A stretch of 64,000 nt of DNA from Candidatus Tectomicrobia bacterium (GTDB lineage: Bacteria; UBA8248). Where the stretch lies: NCBI GenBank assembly GCA_016192135.1, contig JACPUR010000001.1, positions 62,001 through 126,000 of the forward strand, in the 5' to 3' direction. The notes under the pieces were generated by a model. The model saw only the letters and a program-made list of their open reading frames with translations. It was not told the origin of the DNA and made no database searches. Shown one piece after another: positions 52,386 through 61,980 of the stretch. Each line of letters starts with the position of its first letter. Position 1 is the first letter of the stretch. The translations under genes and the position numbers were made by a program.

Positions 52386-54170
52386 ATGCATATTCTCGGC
52401 ATCAGCTGCTTTTACCATGATGCCGCGGCGGCCCTCCTGCGGGACGGGGTCCTCGTCGCCGCCGCCGAGGAGGAGCGCTTCAGCCGGGTAAAGCACGATT
52501 TCGGCTATCCGGCCCTGGCGGCGGAGTTCTGCATGAGGAAGGCGGGCATCCGGGCCGGCGACCTCGACTACGTCGTCTTCTACGAGAAGCCCTTCCTCAA
52601 GTTCGAGCGCATCCTGCTCACCGTCCTCCAGACCTACCCCCGCTCCCTCAAGGTGTTCCGGGAGGCCATGATCAACTGGTTCGGGGACAAGCTCTGGGTG
52701 AAGGGCATCATCCACAAGCGCCTGGGGGTCCCCCTGGAGAAAATATTGTTCGTCGAGCACCACCTCTCCCACGCCGCGAGCGCCTATTTCGTGTCCCCGT
52801 TCGAGGAGGCCGCCGTCCTGACCGTGGACGGGGTGGGGGAGTGGACCACCACCACCCTGGGCCGGGCCCGGGGCAACGAGCTCATCCTCGAGAACGAGCA
52901 GCGCTTCCCGCATTCCCTAGGCCTCCTCTACAGCGCCTTTACCGCCTACCTGGGCTTCGAGGTGAACGAAGGCGAGTACAAGGTGATGGGGATGGCCCCC
53001 TACGGGCAGCCTAAGTATGTCGAGGAGGTCTGGAAGACCGTCCAGCGCCACGGCGAGGGCGCCTTCTCGCTGGACATGGACTACTTCGCCTTCCACCGCT
53101 CCACCACCCAGAGCTTCAGCCCGAAGCTCGTGGAGCTGCTGGGCCCCCCCCGCAGGCCCGATAGCAAGTTCTTCACCCGGAGCTCCGGCTACCCCTCCTA
53201 CTACGGTCCCAAGCCGCCCGATTTCGAGTCGGCCTGCCGGCTGAACGAGCACTACGCCGACGTGGCGGCGAGCATCCAGCGGGTGACGGAGGAGCTCATT
53301 CTCGATATGGCCAAAGAGCTCCACCGCCGCACCGGGCTCGACCGCCTGTGCATGGCGGGAGGCGTGGCCCTCAACTCGGTGGCGAACGGCCGCCTGCTCC
53401 GGGAGTCGGGTTTCAAGGAGATCTACATTCAGCCCGCGGCGGGGGACGGCGGAGGGGCCCTAGGGGCCGCCCTCTATGTCCACAACGCCGTGCTGGGCCT
53501 CCCCCGCTCACCCGTGATGGGGCACGCCTACTGGGGGGAGGAGTACGGCCCGGCCGAGGCGGCGGGCCAGCTCCGGGAGGCGGGCGCTCAGTGGGAGGAG
53601 ATCGGGGACGAGGAGAAGCTCCTCGAACGCGTGGTGGACCGCCTGCTCCGGGGCGAGGTGGTGGGCTGGCACCAGGGGCGCTTCGAGTGGGGACCCCGGG
53701 CCCTCGGCAACCGCTCTATACTGGCCAATCCGGCGCGGGAGGAGATGAAGGAGATCGTCAACACCAAGATCAAGTTCCGGGAACCCTTCCGGCCCTTCGC
53801 CCCCTCGGTGCTGGCGGAGCGGGCGGGGGAGTTCTTCGAGCTGAAGGAGCCCGAACGACATTACCCGGCCCGGTTCATGCTGCTGGTGGCCCCCGTCCGC
53901 GAGGAGAAGCGAGATGTCATCCCCGCCACTACCCACGTGGACGGCACCGGGAGACTCCAGACCGTTTTCCGGGAGACCAACCCCCTCTACTACCGGCTCA
54001 TCGAGCGATTCGGCGCCGTCTCAGGTATCCCGGTCGTCCTCAACACCTCCTTCAACCTCCGAGGGGAGCCCATCGTCAACACTCCGGCCAACTCCTTCCG
54101 CACCTTCATGGCCTCCGAGATGGACGCCCTCGTGATCGGAAATTTCCTGCTGTCGAAGAATGGTCTATAG
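52386..54170 (+). CDS. NodU/CmcH/TobZ-family O-carbamoyltransferase
   Basis: The 594 aa product starts ILGISCFYHDAAAALLRDG with EEERFSRVKHD, has the metal site EHHLSHAASAYF (His125, His126, His129), LTVDGVGEW, CMAGGVALNSVANG and the C-terminal YrdC-like FEWGPRALGNRSI and VLNTSFNLRGEPIV. It is clearly different from the first copy at 46968, so the two probably modify different sites or sugars. It is preceded by the DUF5989 and SxtJ-like genes. The TTG three bases upstream is less likely than this ATG. It is the last + strand gene of the glycan locus. Confidence 0.92.
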   Translation: MHILGISCFYHDAAAALLRDGVLVAAAEEERFSRVKHDFGYPALAAEFCMRKAGIRAGDLDYVVFYEKPFLKFERILLTVLQTYPRSLKVFREAMINWFGDKLWVKGIIHKRLGVPLEKILFVEHHLSHAASAYFVSPFEEAAVLTVDGVGEWTTTTLGRARGNELILENEQRFPHSLGLLYSAFTAYLGFEVNEGEYKVMGMAPYGQPKYVEEVWKTVQRHGEGAFSLDMDYFAFHRSTTQSFSPKLVELLGPPRRPDSKFFTRSSGYPSYYGPKPPDFESACRLNEHYADVAASIQRVTEELILDMAKELHRRTGLDRLCMAGGVALNSVANGRLLRESGFKEIYIQPAAGDGGGALGAALYVHNAVLGLPRSPVMGHAYWGEEYGPAEAAGQLREAGAQWEEIGDEEKLLERVVDRLLRGEVVGWHQGRFEWGPRALGNRSILANPAREEMKEIVNTKIKFREPFRPFAPSVLAERAGEFFELKEPERHYPARFMLLVAPVREEKRDVIPATTHVDGTGRLQTVFRETNPLYYRLIERFGAVSGIPVVLNTSFNLRGEPIVNTPANSFRTFMASEMDALVIGNFLLSKNGL

Positions 54171-54775
54171 ACGGCCGCCCAAGGACATGCGGGATGGGAT
54201 GACATCTCTTGGATTCCCTGCTTTGCAGACGTTTCCAACCGAACCAGGGCATGAGCAGCCCCGGTGAATGGGAAGCAACGATGAAGAGAGTTCGCCGAAT
54301 CCAGTCTATTTCTCTTCTCATGTTCCTTGCCGTCCGTGCCGCTCACCACCCCATCCCTGAAACTGACGAGTTCCAGATGCGCGCTCCTGAACGAAATTTC
54401 CACTGGCCGGGGTCGTAGACTGGCATATCAAGAAAATATCATCTTTGGTCTTCGAGGCGGCACCTTATGCGGTTTCCAAGCCGATAACGTGCAAAAGGCT
54501 TTCCCGGCAAAGAAAGAAGGCGAAGCAGGTTCGGCAGAGGGAGTTCGCCAGCGTTCCCACCCAGCCCGCGGCGAGGGCCGTCTCTGCCGAAGGCTCCGTC
54601 GCCGCGTCGATGGGCTTGTCGACATCTGGATGACTGAGGGTGACGCCGCAATGATATTTGATATGAAAGTCTGGGAGATCCCTATTGCCGGAGTTTGGCG
54701 TGGTTCTGGGCACGATATTCCAGAACGATCAACCCGGATAAAGCCTAAGCGCTAAATTCTTTCCGAAGCGCAGAT
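54171..54775. other. Gap between convergent genes, no gene recognised
   Basis: The 605 bases between the last + strand glycan gene and the first - strand gene are less GC-rich, with only short overlapping frames that have no family resemblance. No strong hairpin-plus-T-run terminator was spotted. It marks the border of the glycan locus. Confidence 0.5.
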
Positions 54776-55600
54776 CTAAGGAACGTCAACCGCTCGATCA
54801 AGGTGATAAACCACACTAGATAGAAGTTCCGCGAGCGGAAAGGCATCGGAAGCCGAGCATTTTCTCAAGACTTCCTCCCCTGTCGCGAAGGGAAGGTTGA
54901 AGCTTCGGGGCAGAGCCAGGAAATCAAATATGATCCAGATGTCTTCGCGCGTTTCCTGGCGAAAAAGGGCGGGTGTTCCTTCTCTAAGCCCTCGCAGGAG
55001 CCATCGCAGGTCATATCCCTCGTAGAACGAAGGGGGCGCGACCACCTGAGTCCTGAGCATATTCACCTTCATCAGGGGATGATGGAAGTATCCAAAAGCA
55101 CGTTGGTTCACGCGGGAATGCAGGTAGATCAACCCGAGCCCGAGGAGCTCAAAGGCGGCGTGCACAGGCGTTCCGGATTCCCACCTTAGTTCCCAAAAGC
55201 GGCTGGTGCCATTGGCCGAATGAATGAGATGGACGGCCTTACCGTCGTCGGTTCCGTCTTCGAAGAAGCCTGAGGCGACTGGCATCTGGTTCGCCCAACC
55301 GTCCATCAGGCCCAATTCCGTCAGATTGGCGATGGCGCCCTCCAGGAGCACCTCGGGCCTCCTTTCGTCGGGATCGAGGCGGATCTGCCCGGAACCGTGC
55401 CAGTTCTCCTTGGAGGGTGTTCGGTTGGGCCAGTGGGGCGGCATGTTCCAGTAGAGGGTGGTGCACAACTCCCTGAAGTCCGCCGGGCTCCGATCTAGAC
55501 CGTTGAGGCGGAGGCAAGCCGCTCGATCGGTCAATTCTTCCAATCCCCGGAGTCCCAAAAAGACTGCTACCGTTTCCCAGTACCCGTTGTAGATACTCAT
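54776..55600 (-). CDS. Hypothetical protein
   Basis: The 274 aa product was not recognised. It is rich in Leu, Trp and Arg, with no signal peptide, membrane helix or known catalytic motif visible. The N-terminal part reads YNGYWETVAVFLGL; the middle has LYWNMPPHWPNRTPS, and the C-terminal part looks helical. An in-frame extension upstream is a shadow of the nuclease gene, so the ATG at 55600 with AAAGGGA before it is chosen. It lies 185 bases downstream of the TM0106-type nuclease gene on the same strand. A shared function is possible but not shown. Confidence 0.55.
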   Translation of the reverse strand: MSIYNGYWETVAVFLGLRGLEELTDRAACLRLNGLDRSPADFRELCTTLYWNMPPHWPNRTPSKENWHGSGQIRLDPDERRPEVLLEGAIANLTELGLMDGWANQMPVASGFFEDGTDDGKAVHLIHSANGTSRFWELRWESGTPVHAAFELLGLGLIYLHSRVNQRAFGYFHHPLMKVNMLRTQVVAPPSFYEGYDLRWLLRGLREGTPALFRQETREDIWIIFDFLALPRSFNLPFATGEEVLRKCSASDAFPLAELLSSVVYHLDRAVDVP

Positions 55601-55785
55601 GTTTCCCTTTCGCCTCCCATACCGAAGAGAGCTGGCCGCAAGATGGTCATGGCGAGAGCCCTCCTTCTGTGGCCTGTGGCGGGGCCATATCTCCTGGAGG
55701 TGCTCCTCTTCCCACAGCTCGATCATTCTGGGGTTTCCATGGTTTCCTTCCCGGCCTGCCCATGCCCCGCTGGTCCATTCCGACT

Positions 55786-57282
55786 TCATTTTTGCCTGAG
55801 CCACTGCAGGACTGCCCAGGTCGCTTCCAGGTCCTCCCGGTTGTAAGCCAGGATCTTCTCCATGAGCGCGTCCCGCCTGACAGCGTCTTCGGTTTCGGTG
55901 GCCTCGATGTATCGGGCGATGGCCCAGTCTCCCCCGTTTTCCTTCTGGCTCCGCCGGAAGCCCACGTACTCTTCCACCACTTTGAGGCTGTAGCTGGGGA
56001 GGGGCAGGGCGATCGAGTCGCGCACGATCGGGAGCAGGTCCAGGAGGTTGTGCAGGACCTGCTGGGCCACCCCCTCCCAGTCCCCAAAGCGCTCCATGTA
56101 TATTTTGATCTTGGTTTTCTCGTACGAAGCCCAGTGGACGAAGGGGATGTTCCCATAGGCTTCGAAAACCCCCCGCGCCAGTTTCAGAAACCCCTCCCAA
56201 CCTTCCCGATCCCCCTCCTCCCCGAAGCCCCCCGTCGCCGCCCGGAACTCTCCCGGCCTCTCCCCGAACACTTGCATGCCCCACAGGTAAATCTTTTCGA
56301 CGTCGTCCAGATGGGGAGGGAGGCCCTCCAGGTCGAACATGGCAAAGTTCGGGTGATGAGGGAGTCGAAGCGGGCAGAACACCAGCTCCCGGCCTGAGGC
56401 CAGGGACTTTGCATTCCGCAGGATTCCCGCCGCGCTTTTCCCCACCCGATGGAACCTCTGCCCCCATGGCCGCTTGAACTCCGATAGGCGGGCTTCTGGG
56501 AACTCCCGGAGAAGGTCATCGTAGGAGCGTATTCCCTCCTCCCGCAGCGCGATCGCCAGACCCTGGTCCACCCCGACGACCAGGGCCACGTCGTGTAACA
56601 CCTCCGCCCTGGGCCAGCAGCGCCGCCGGAAGCCGCAGCCCCCGCACTTGGACCAGCCGACCGGGCTGTAGGGCTCCTCCTTGGCCAGCCGAAGCGCCAG
56701 GATCCGCTCGAGGACCTCTAGTGCCCGCTTCCCCCCATCGTAGGGGATAACGACAATTTCACCATTTCCCGAATAGATCTCCAGCCGGACCGGGGGCCGC
56801 CCGGCAACCTGCTCGTAGAGCCAGCCGTAGAGCTGGAGCTGGAGGAGGATCTCCGGGTGAGCCTCCTGGTCAATTCGGCGAGCGAGCTTGGCGTCCCGGA
56901 GAAGGTGCCCCGGATCCTCCCGAATCAGGAAGTCGGGCTCTCCCACGATCTCCACCCGGACCCCGCCCAGCGCGGCCACCGCCCGCAGGACCGGCCGGTA
57001 GAGCACAGGATGATCCCCTTGGAGCGCCTCCAGTGTCTGGCGTTCCCGTTCCTCCCGGCTGCCCTGCCGGAGGTCCAGGACTTCCGGGAAGGAAGCCAAG
57101 TGTGCCTGTTCGTGGCGCTCGCCCAGGCGGAATATGAGCTGCTCGAAGGGCCCCGGCTCCGCCTCGGGCTCGCCGAGGTGGCGGAGACGGACCCGCAGGC
57201 CGCACTCCGCAGGCTGGTATAGGAAGTGGATATCTGAAGCGGCGAGGTGCAAGGCGTCCTTGTTCATGGGTGTAAGAGCCAT
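55786..57282 (-). CDS. TM0106-family RecB-like putative nuclease
   Basis: The 498 aa product has an N-terminal PD-(D/E)xK nuclease part with EPDFLIRED and later acidic residues, then a Cas4-like cysteine cluster GWSKCGGCGFRRRCWP (about residues 220-235), which suggests an iron-sulfur cluster. The C-terminal part has an RNase H/DEDD-like start (FDLEGLPPHLDDVEKI). This order fits the TM0106 RecB-like family, known from genomes but poorly studied. The ATG at 57282 follows CGGAGG. A second ATG 15 bases further in is possible. It stands beside a phage-derived trio, so a role in defence or DNA repair is possible but unproven. Confidence 0.8.
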   Translation of the reverse strand: MALTPMNKDALHLAASDIHFLYQPAECGLRVRLRHLGEPEAEPGPFEQLIFRLGERHEQAHLASFPEVLDLRQGSREERERQTLEALQGDHPVLYRPVLRAVAALGGVRVEIVGEPDFLIREDPGHLLRDAKLARRIDQEAHPEILLQLQLYGWLYEQVAGRPPVRLEIYSGNGEIVVIPYDGGKRALEVLERILALRLAKEEPYSPVGWSKCGGCGFRRRCWPRAEVLHDVALVVGVDQGLAIALREEGIRSYDDLLREFPEARLSEFKRPWGQRFHRVGKSAAGILRNAKSLASGRELVFCPLRLPHHPNFAMFDLEGLPPHLDDVEKIYLWGMQVFGERPGEFRAATGGFGEEGDREGWEGFLKLARGVFEAYGNIPFVHWASYEKTKIKIYMERFGDWEGVAQQVLHNLLDLLPIVRDSIALPLPSYSLKVVEEYVGFRRSQKENGGDWAIARYIEATETEDAVRRDALMEKILAYNREDLEATWAVLQWLRQK

Positions 57283-57513
57283 GAGTGCCACCTCCGAGTG
57301 AAGTCTCCTCTCTTCCTCCCGCGCGAGTAGAGTCGGGTTAGAGGGCAAGTTTTGGAGATCGGGCTACCCTGCGACCGGATTTGGCATGAAGCACCCTCGG
57401 TATGGCCGATGCGGGGCCACCCCCTCCTTGAGCCAAAAATCCTTTTGGGCTGGGAGCCCGCCCAGGCCCCCATTCCTGGCCCTGGGCGGGCTCCTGATGG
57501 ACTGATTCAGGGG

Positions 57514-59019
57514 CTAGAAGAACCGAAACCTGTTGGGAAGACTGATGAATTGGCCGTCGTACCAGTATTCGAACCTATCGGCCCCGTTGGCCTCCCGAAA
57601 AGCCTGAATGACCTCCGGCGCCAGATCGCCGATTCCTTCGTTGCGCTTTCCCGCCCACGCCAGGTACTGTGCCATGCTGTCCACCTGATCGTCGTGCTTG
57701 CCATGGGGAAATTGGAGCACCTCCGCCTTGAACTCCTCCAGCCAAGACGCGTCCTCGGGCAGGAACACCCGCCCCTGCTCAATCTTGGCCGACTGGGCTT
57801 CCACGCGCGTTGCCTTGCTCCCCTGCGGCGTAATGGCAATGGGTTTGACGATGCCTTCTTCGCGCAGCTCCTCGATCAGAGGAGTGCCGGAGCCAGCATC
57901 CTCAATCAGAACGACATCCGCCTGATACTCCCGGGCGTGGGATATCACGAGCTTCTTGAGGGTCGGAAAATGGTAGCGGACGCGGCGCACGTTGATGAGA
58001 TAGTGCTCCTTCCCCCGCCGCAGCCAAGTCGTGCACGCGGAGAAATCGTTGTTCTCCCCAACCTTTGAGGCCACGTCCCAGGACTGAACGACGAGGTCGT
58101 CGGGACCCTTCGGGGGCAACAGTGGATAGGACCGGAACCAACTCCAGCTGAGCATGTCGCCGTCCGATGGCATTGGATTCTGCAGATACTGGGCAGAGAA
58201 ACGGTACGTCCCCATGTTCGCTTTGATCTCGTCGAGGATATGGCGGGGCTCACGTTCGGGGTGAAGAACCTCCCCGGGTAAACGCTCGTGAAACTCCTTA
58301 TCGCCGATCTGGATGCGCTCCGCCTCTTCGGCAATGGCGGGCAGATTGAGGTGTGTCCAGCCGCCCGTCCTCAGGAGATAGCCCGCGATGTCCTCCACAT
58401 GCAGCCGCTGCATGAGGAGGATAATGACGCCCTCGGCCTTGTTGTTCAGCCGGCTGAAGAGGGTGTTCAAGAGCCACTCTTTCACGGATTCGCGCGCCGA
58501 TTCCGAGAGGGCGTCCATCGGCTTCATGAGATCGTCGAGGATGATTAGGTCGGCCCCGAGCCCGGTCACCGCCCCGCCTACCGAGGTGGCCAGGCGGAAG
58601 CCTCCCGCCGTGGTGAAGAACTCGCTCTCGGTGTTCTTCTGCTGGCTGATGCGGGTGCAGGGGAAGGCCTGCCGATACCATGGGCTCTGCATCACAGCCC
58701 GGCAATCCCGGGAGAACTTGGCGGCCAGGCTTTCTCCGTAGCTCACGCAGATGATCCCCAGCGTGGGGTCGTGACCAAGAGCCCAGGCGGGCAGGGCCAC
58801 GGAGCCGTAGAGGGACTTTAGATTACGGGGAGGGACGTTTATGACATCACGCCGAATGTTCCCTTTGAGGATTTGCTCGAGACGCCAAGCGATGGCGTCA
58901 TGGTGCCAGTTCGGCAGGAACACATCTCCCGGGCTTACGGTGTAGAAGCATCGCTGGGTGAAATATTTCAAACTCGACCGCAGAAGACCGTTCAGGATGA
59001 TCGAATCAGAGGTGCGCAT
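57514..59019 (-). CDS. Phage terminase large subunit
   Basis: The 501 aa product has the ATPase-plus-nuclease layout of TerL. The Walker A-like NVPPRNLKSLYG falls near residues 61-72, LIILDDLMKP is the Walker B, and a C-terminal RNase H-like nuclease has VQSWDVASK, VLIEDAGSG and HDDQVDSMAQY. It packages DNA into phage or gene-transfer-agent heads. The length is usual. The DUF5681 gene lies 3 bases upstream. No portal, capsid or tail gene follows on the - strand within the window, so this is probably a remnant or a partial element. Confidence 0.88.
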   Translation of the reverse strand: MRTSDSIILNGLLRSSLKYFTQRCFYTVSPGDVFLPNWHHDAIAWRLEQILKGNIRRDVINVPPRNLKSLYGSVALPAWALGHDPTLGIICVSYGESLAAKFSRDCRAVMQSPWYRQAFPCTRISQQKNTESEFFTTAGGFRLATSVGGAVTGLGADLIILDDLMKPMDALSESARESVKEWLLNTLFSRLNNKAEGVIILLMQRLHVEDIAGYLLRTGGWTHLNLPAIAEEAERIQIGDKEFHERLPGEVLHPEREPRHILDEIKANMGTYRFSAQYLQNPMPSDGDMLSWSWFRSYPLLPPKGPDDLVVQSWDVASKVGENNDFSACTTWLRRGKEHYLINVRRVRYHFPTLKKLVISHAREYQADVVLIEDAGSGTPLIEELREEGIVKPIAITPQGSKATRVEAQSAKIEQGRVFLPEDASWLEEFKAEVLQFPHGKHDDQVDSMAQYLAWAGKRNEGIGDLAPEVIQAFREANGADRFEYWYDGQFISLPNRFRFF

Positions 59020-59022
59020 GAT

Positions 59023-59475
59023 TTATACCTCCTCGCTGGGTGCGGCCGTGTCGGCCGCATCGGGTTGAATGGATTCCTCTGCTGCTTGTGGCGTGCCCTT
59101 CGCCTCCAGGAAGCGGCGGATGATCTCCTCCTCGTGCGCTCGGAGCACGGAGCGATCGTCCTCCGTGAGGCGCTCACCTTCCTCCGGTTCTTCGGTCTCC
59201 AGGAGGCGGAAGGCCATTTTCAAGATTTCATTTGCCGAACGCGCGTCCCCCTTGACCGCCTTGGACATCAGGCTCTTGAGCATCGCGCGTTGCTTGCTGA
59301 TGTGCCGTTCCAGGTTTCCCTCCCTGACGAGGATCTCCTCGCCAAGTTCTTCCTCGAGGTCCGTCTTGAGATTTTTGGTCCCTTTCGGGCGGCCACTCGG
59401 GTTTCCTGATTGGCCTTTCTGGAATTGTGCGTGTTTGGGTGGTTTCTTGTATCCGCCGTTCTTCTTACCGACCAT
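59023..59475 (-). CDS. DUF5681-domain phage-associated protein
   Basis: The 150 aa product begins with a basic Gly/Pro-rich stretch and the signature QFQKGQSGNPSGRPKGTKN of the DUF5681 domain, then a helical, acidic region. Such proteins sit directly before terminase large subunits and may act as the small subunit, binding DNA. The start overlaps the stop of the upstream methyltransferase gene by 11 bases, and the terminase follows after 3 bases, so the three form one operon. Confidence 0.8.
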   Translation of the reverse strand: MVGKKNGGYKKPPKHAQFQKGQSGNPSGRPKGTKNLKTDLEEELGEEILVREGNLERHISKQRAMLKSLMSKAVKGDARSANEILKMAFRLLETEEPEEGERLTEDDRSVLRAHEEEIIRRFLEAKGTPQAAEESIQPDAADTAAPSEEV

Positions 59476-60820
59476 TGGCGCGCGCCTCCTTCACCTCAGA
59501 AAAGGTCTGGCCGGTCTCGGCGAGGGTTGCCTTTTCCCCCGTGAATTCCTCCCAGCGGCGGATGGCGGTGTCCACGTACTTCGAAGAGATGTCCATGGCG
59601 TAGGCCTTGCGGCCCGTCTTCTCGGCGGCGATGAGGGTGGTGCCGCTGCCGGCGAACGGGTCGAGGACGATGCCGCCGCGCTTGGAGCAGTCCAGGATGG
59701 CGTCGGCGATCATCGCGACGGGCTTGACCGTCGGATGGAGGGCGAGCTCCTCCTGCCTCCCCTCTCGGAACGTGTTGGCGCCGGCATAGGTCCAGACGTT
59801 GCTGCGGTGGCGCCCATGTTGCCCGAGCTCGAAGTTGTTGATATGGGGGGAGTCGCCCTTCTTGAAGGCGAAGATGAGTTCGTGTTGGGACCGATAGAAG
59901 GTCCCCATGCCCGCGTTCGTCTTGTTCCATACGATCAGGTTCTTGAGTTCGGGGTAGACCCCCTTGGCGGCGGCCAGGATTTCGTCGAGATGCCGCCAGT
60001 CCATGAAGATGAAGTGGATGGCCCCGTCGACGCTGAAGTACACGAGAAGGACGAATGTGCTATAGAGGAAGGCGATGAACTGGTCTTTGGACATCTCTCC
60101 CGAGGCCATGGCGAACTCCGCGTGTTGGATCCTTCCAAGGCCCGAGACGTGGCCGCCGATCGGGACGTTGAATGGCGGGTCCGTGATGACGAGCTGGGCC
60201 AGCTGCTCGCCCATGAGGAGCCGGTAGGATTCCTTCTGCGTGGCGTCCCCGCAGAGGAGCCGGTGCCTGCCCAGGCACCAGAAGTCGCCCAGCAGGCTGA
60301 CCGCCGGCTCGGCAGGATCGATTTCCGGGACGGCATCTGCGGCGGCGTCTTCATCGGCGGGGCCCAGGATCTCGAACAGATTGTCAATCTCGGCGGTTTC
60401 AAAGCCGGTGAGCTCGAGGTTGAAGTCGATCTCGAGCTCGTGAAGGTATCGAAATTCCAGAGCGAGAAGCTTCTCATCCCACCCGGCGTTCAGGGCCAGC
60501 TTGTTGTCGGCGAGGATGTACGCTCGTATCTGCACCTCGGTCATGCCCTCCAGGCGAATGGCGGGAAGCTTCTTCATGCCGAGGAGCTTGGCGGCTTCGA
60601 AGCGGCCGTGGCCGGCGATGATCCGGTTATCGGCGGCGATGAGGAGTGGATTGGTGAAGCCTAGTTTTTTGATGCTCCTGGCGATTTGTCGAACCTGCTC
60701 CCGTGAGTGAGTCCGCGGGTTCTTGGGGTTGGGTTTGAACGAAGCGATCGGCAGATATTCGATGGCATGCCCGCAAGAGAACTTCTCAAAGCCATCTTCC
60801 GACTTCCTTTCCTTTTCCAT
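59465..60820 (-). CDS. ParB-like domain fused to a DNA N4/N6 methyltransferase
   Basis: The 451 aa product has a ParB/Srx-like domain (residues about 20-115: NPKNPRTHSREQVRQ, NRIIAGHGRFEAAKLLG) and then a methyltransferase with motif IV VITDPPFNVPIGG before motif I LDPFAGSGTT, the beta-class order. The full length is typical of phage-borne enzymes of this fused type. It probably methylates adenine or cytosine in phage or host DNA; the site is unknown. No partner restriction gene is present. AAAGGAG precedes the ATG at 60820. An upstream extension to 60880 lacks support. Confidence 0.88.
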   Translation of the reverse strand: MEKERKSEDGFEKFSCGHAIEYLPIASFKPNPKNPRTHSREQVRQIARSIKKLGFTNPLLIAADNRIIAGHGRFEAAKLLGMKKLPAIRLEGMTEVQIRAYILADNKLALNAGWDEKLLALEFRYLHELEIDFNLELTGFETAEIDNLFEILGPADEDAAADAVPEIDPAEPAVSLLGDFWCLGRHRLLCGDATQKESYRLLMGEQLAQLVITDPPFNVPIGGHVSGLGRIQHAEFAMASGEMSKDQFIAFLYSTFVLLVYFSVDGAIHFIFMDWRHLDEILAAAKGVYPELKNLIVWNKTNAGMGTFYRSQHELIFAFKKGDSPHINNFELGQHGRHRSNVWTYAGANTFREGRQEELALHPTVKPVAMIADAILDCSKRGGIVLDPFAGSGTTLIAAEKTGRKAYAMDISSKYVDTAIRRWEEFTGEKATLAETGQTFSEVKEARANGR

Positions 60821-61756
60821 CACTGACGCTCCTTTCTGGGGCGACTCGCCGCTTGAGCGGATGAGCCCCTGGACGGACATTCCCCTCCGCTCGCTGATGA
60901 GGTTGCGAGCGGAAGGCGTCTCAGTCTTGCGAGAACTGGTTTTTTTCTTTCATGCGGAAGGGATGTGCGTTAAAAACAAGCATGAAGCGTGCGTAATTCC
61001 CGTTTTGCCGTGACTGTACTCGACTCCCGGTAGCAGCCTCGCTGCGTGGAGTTATCTCTTTCTAACTGACTGAAGTCGCCAATCTCTTTTTTCCCTTCCC
61101 TCCTTCTTCCTTCATATCCTCCCTTCTTTACTCTCCTGGACCGCAACTGCACGCTCACGTTCCCTAAGAGAGCGCGCTCTCTTTTCGGTTTTTGTGGAGG
61201 CTTCACAACTGCTGCACGACCCAGAACCCAAAGCCTTTGCCGTGCCGTGCGCTCCTGCAACTGGCTTTAATATAATGATGCGAGTTCATTTCGGGCAAGA
61301 AAATTATTTTCCTTAAACCTCATATTCAATGCTATTTGTCCCACCCAAACGGCGAGTCTTGACGCTTAACTCAGGTTGTCCATTTCTCAAGTGTATATGA
61401 GCGCGGTCCCGAGGATGAGCAATTCAGTGTCGTTTATATCCGGGTTATTGGAATGGCGCATGAAGACTCTCCTCTCCTGGGAATGTGATTTGAGCCTTCT
61501 GGGGGGGCGCCCTATTGATTGCCTGTTCCATGCTATTGCGCGGCTTGGTCCGTGCGCTGCCCGGGAAGCAGCTTGCTTCAGGATTGCCCATTTGATTGGG
61601 CGGGGAACAGTATGGCAGGCAGCATGACCCGGCGGATCTGGATGAACTGGGGTGGGGGTTGAACGTGGGCACTTGCGGCGAAGGAAGAGAGTGAGGCGCA
61701 TTCAGGCCTTCACTGGGGTTACGCCTAGGGATTTCTACTTGTCTGGAGGAATCGAC
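60821..61756. other. Sparse region with no recognised gene
   Basis: These 936 bases have lower GC content and no supported coding frame until the small gene at its end. A pyrimidine-rich run occupies about 61082-61137 on the + strand. A TATAAT at about 61270 resembles a -10 box, but no -35 box lies at the right spacing. It may be the left border of the phage-derived piece. Confidence 0.5.
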
Positions 61757-61927
61757 ATGGCAATGGCCATCCTCGTTCTGTGGTTCACGATGTCGCAGAA
61801 CCCGTCTCTCCAGCAGGTCCCCGAGGCCCAATGCGAGAGCCTCGGCCAGCAGTTCCTGCAGAAGGCCCGCATCCACTCCCAGGGAGCGGGCGCGGGATAT
61901 ATTTGCCTGAGTCCGCCAGCAAAATGA
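61757..61927 (+). CDS. Small putative secreted or membrane protein
   Basis: The 56 aa frame starts at an ATG with GGAGGA six bases upstream, the best ribosome site in this stretch. It encodes a hydrophobic N-terminus (AMAILVLWF) followed by a short polar part with two cysteines (VPEAQCESLGQQFL, and YICLSPP at the end). Small proteins of this style, with one N-terminal anchor and two Cys, are common in phage-related regions, but I do not recognise this one. It could be a chance frame; the ribosome site is the main support. Confidence 0.4.
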   Translation: MAMAILVLWFTMSQNPSLQQVPEAQCESLGQQFLQKARIHSQGAGAGYICLSPPAK

Positions 61928-61980
61928 TATGGACAAGGAGCCGTGGGGGAAGCCATCCGCCGAGGCGGGAGAGGTGACCC

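Noticed and set aside
59069-60664. A 531-codon + strand frame
   Set aside because: It is antisense to the DUF5681 and ParB-methyltransferase genes, both with clear motifs.
60970-61260. A 96-codon - strand frame over the pyrimidine-rich run
   Set aside because: It has Lys/Arg-rich low complexity, no ribosome site and no family resemblance.
61264-61275. TATAAT-like -10 box
   Set aside because: There is no -35 element at the proper distance and no clear gene start just downstream.
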